Assembly (NCBI GenBank): GCA_910578035.1
Contig: CAJTOB010000009.1
Coordinates: 4,313 to 68,312, forward strand
DNA from: an uncultured Muribaculaceae bacterium
GTDB taxonomy: Bacteria > Bacteroidota > Bacteroidia > Bacteroidales > Muribaculaceae
Direction of reading: 5' to 3'
Length of the DNA stretch: 64,000 bases
Part shown: in pieces, positions 63,997 to 64,000 of the stretch
Layout: the number at the start of each line of letters is the position of its first letter
Position numbering within the stretch: the stretch's first letter is position 1
Notes under the pieces: model-generated
Database searches by the model: none
Told to the model about the DNA's origin: nothing
The model's input: the letters and a program-made list of their open reading frames with translations, nothing else
Position numbers and translations under genes: made by a program

Positions 63997-64000
63997 TCTC

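Larger units (their letters stand above)
63816..64000. other. Non-coding, repeat-rich end of the window
   Basis: 185 nt without a recognisable gene. It contains a 16-nt palindrome (63820-63835), a related direct repeat (TTGCCACATAT), and a cluster of GGTAC-based repeats (63942-63996). The pattern resembles the approach to a mobile element, but no coding part lies within the window. Confidence 0.45.

Noticed and set aside
63541..64000. CRISPR array in the repeat-rich end
   Set aside because: Repeats are short (9-10 nt), irregular in spacing and partly inverted; no spacer pattern is present.

Overview
The window looks like a chromosomal segment of a gut-type member of Bacteroidota, order Bacteroidales. 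A Muribaculaceae-like genome is my best guess, but it cannot be fixed from this sequence alone. The evidence is a SusC/SusD pair, other TonB-dependent receptors, the type IX secretion translocon gene sprA, a TamB homologue, several families known mainly from Bacteroidota (DUF4421, DUF4923, DUF3316-like, OmpA-type porin), and many promoters of the TTTG-N19-TAnnTTTG type read by the Bacteroidota primary sigma factor. Clear Shine-Dalgarno sites are not seen.

Layout. 1-715 (-): start of a CHASE2-like sensor gene. 875-9431 (+): a tightly packed run of Ca2+ P-type ATPase, Yip1-like membrane protein, smpB, mutS2, two half-size chromate transporters and folC, with msrAB abutting folC head-on. 10468-16813 (+): an uncharacterised AT-richer gene, an aldose epimerase-like gene, a membrane-spanning TPR-HTH regulator, an outer-membrane receptor and an AlkZ-related gene. 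16893-22630 (+): DUF805 protein, a zeta-toxin-like kinase with a small partner, an ABC-F ATPase overlapping a TonB-dependent receptor, and a short SPFH-tail-like protein. 22704-24059 (-): hisS. 24346-28874 (+): a SusC gene broken by an amber codon and a frameshifting deletion, followed by an intact SusD. 29028-34437 (+): DUF4421, OmpA, a WbpM/PglF-type dehydratase and DUF4923. 34515-43611 (-): S41 peptidase, DUF3316-like protein, parC, two parvulin-type chaperones and guaB. 43776-47548 (+): a nucleotidyltransferase/CDP-alcohol phosphotransferase pair and a large TPR protein. 47667-61310 (-): sprA, ruvA, glycerate kinase and tamB. 61475-63540 (+): a micro-ORF, an ABC ATPase, a membrane partner and a GntR/YtrA regulator. 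63712-63785: tRNA-Arg(TCT), followed by a repeat-rich non-coding end.

Much of the window serves the cell envelope: chaperones (two PPIases), outer-membrane biogenesis (TamB), secretion (SprA), nutrient receptors and polysaccharide or lipid precursor enzymes. These sit among housekeeping information genes. The parts that most deserve a second look are the recently broken SusC, the zeta-kinase pair, the lipid-headgroup-type enzyme pair with a shifted catalytic aspartate, the 18-residue micro-ORF heading the ABC cassette, and the GGTACC repeat cluster downstream of tRNA-Arg. Several genes have apparent longer reading frames whose upstream TTG start is actually the TTTG of the promoter -7 box, so I moved those starts downstream.
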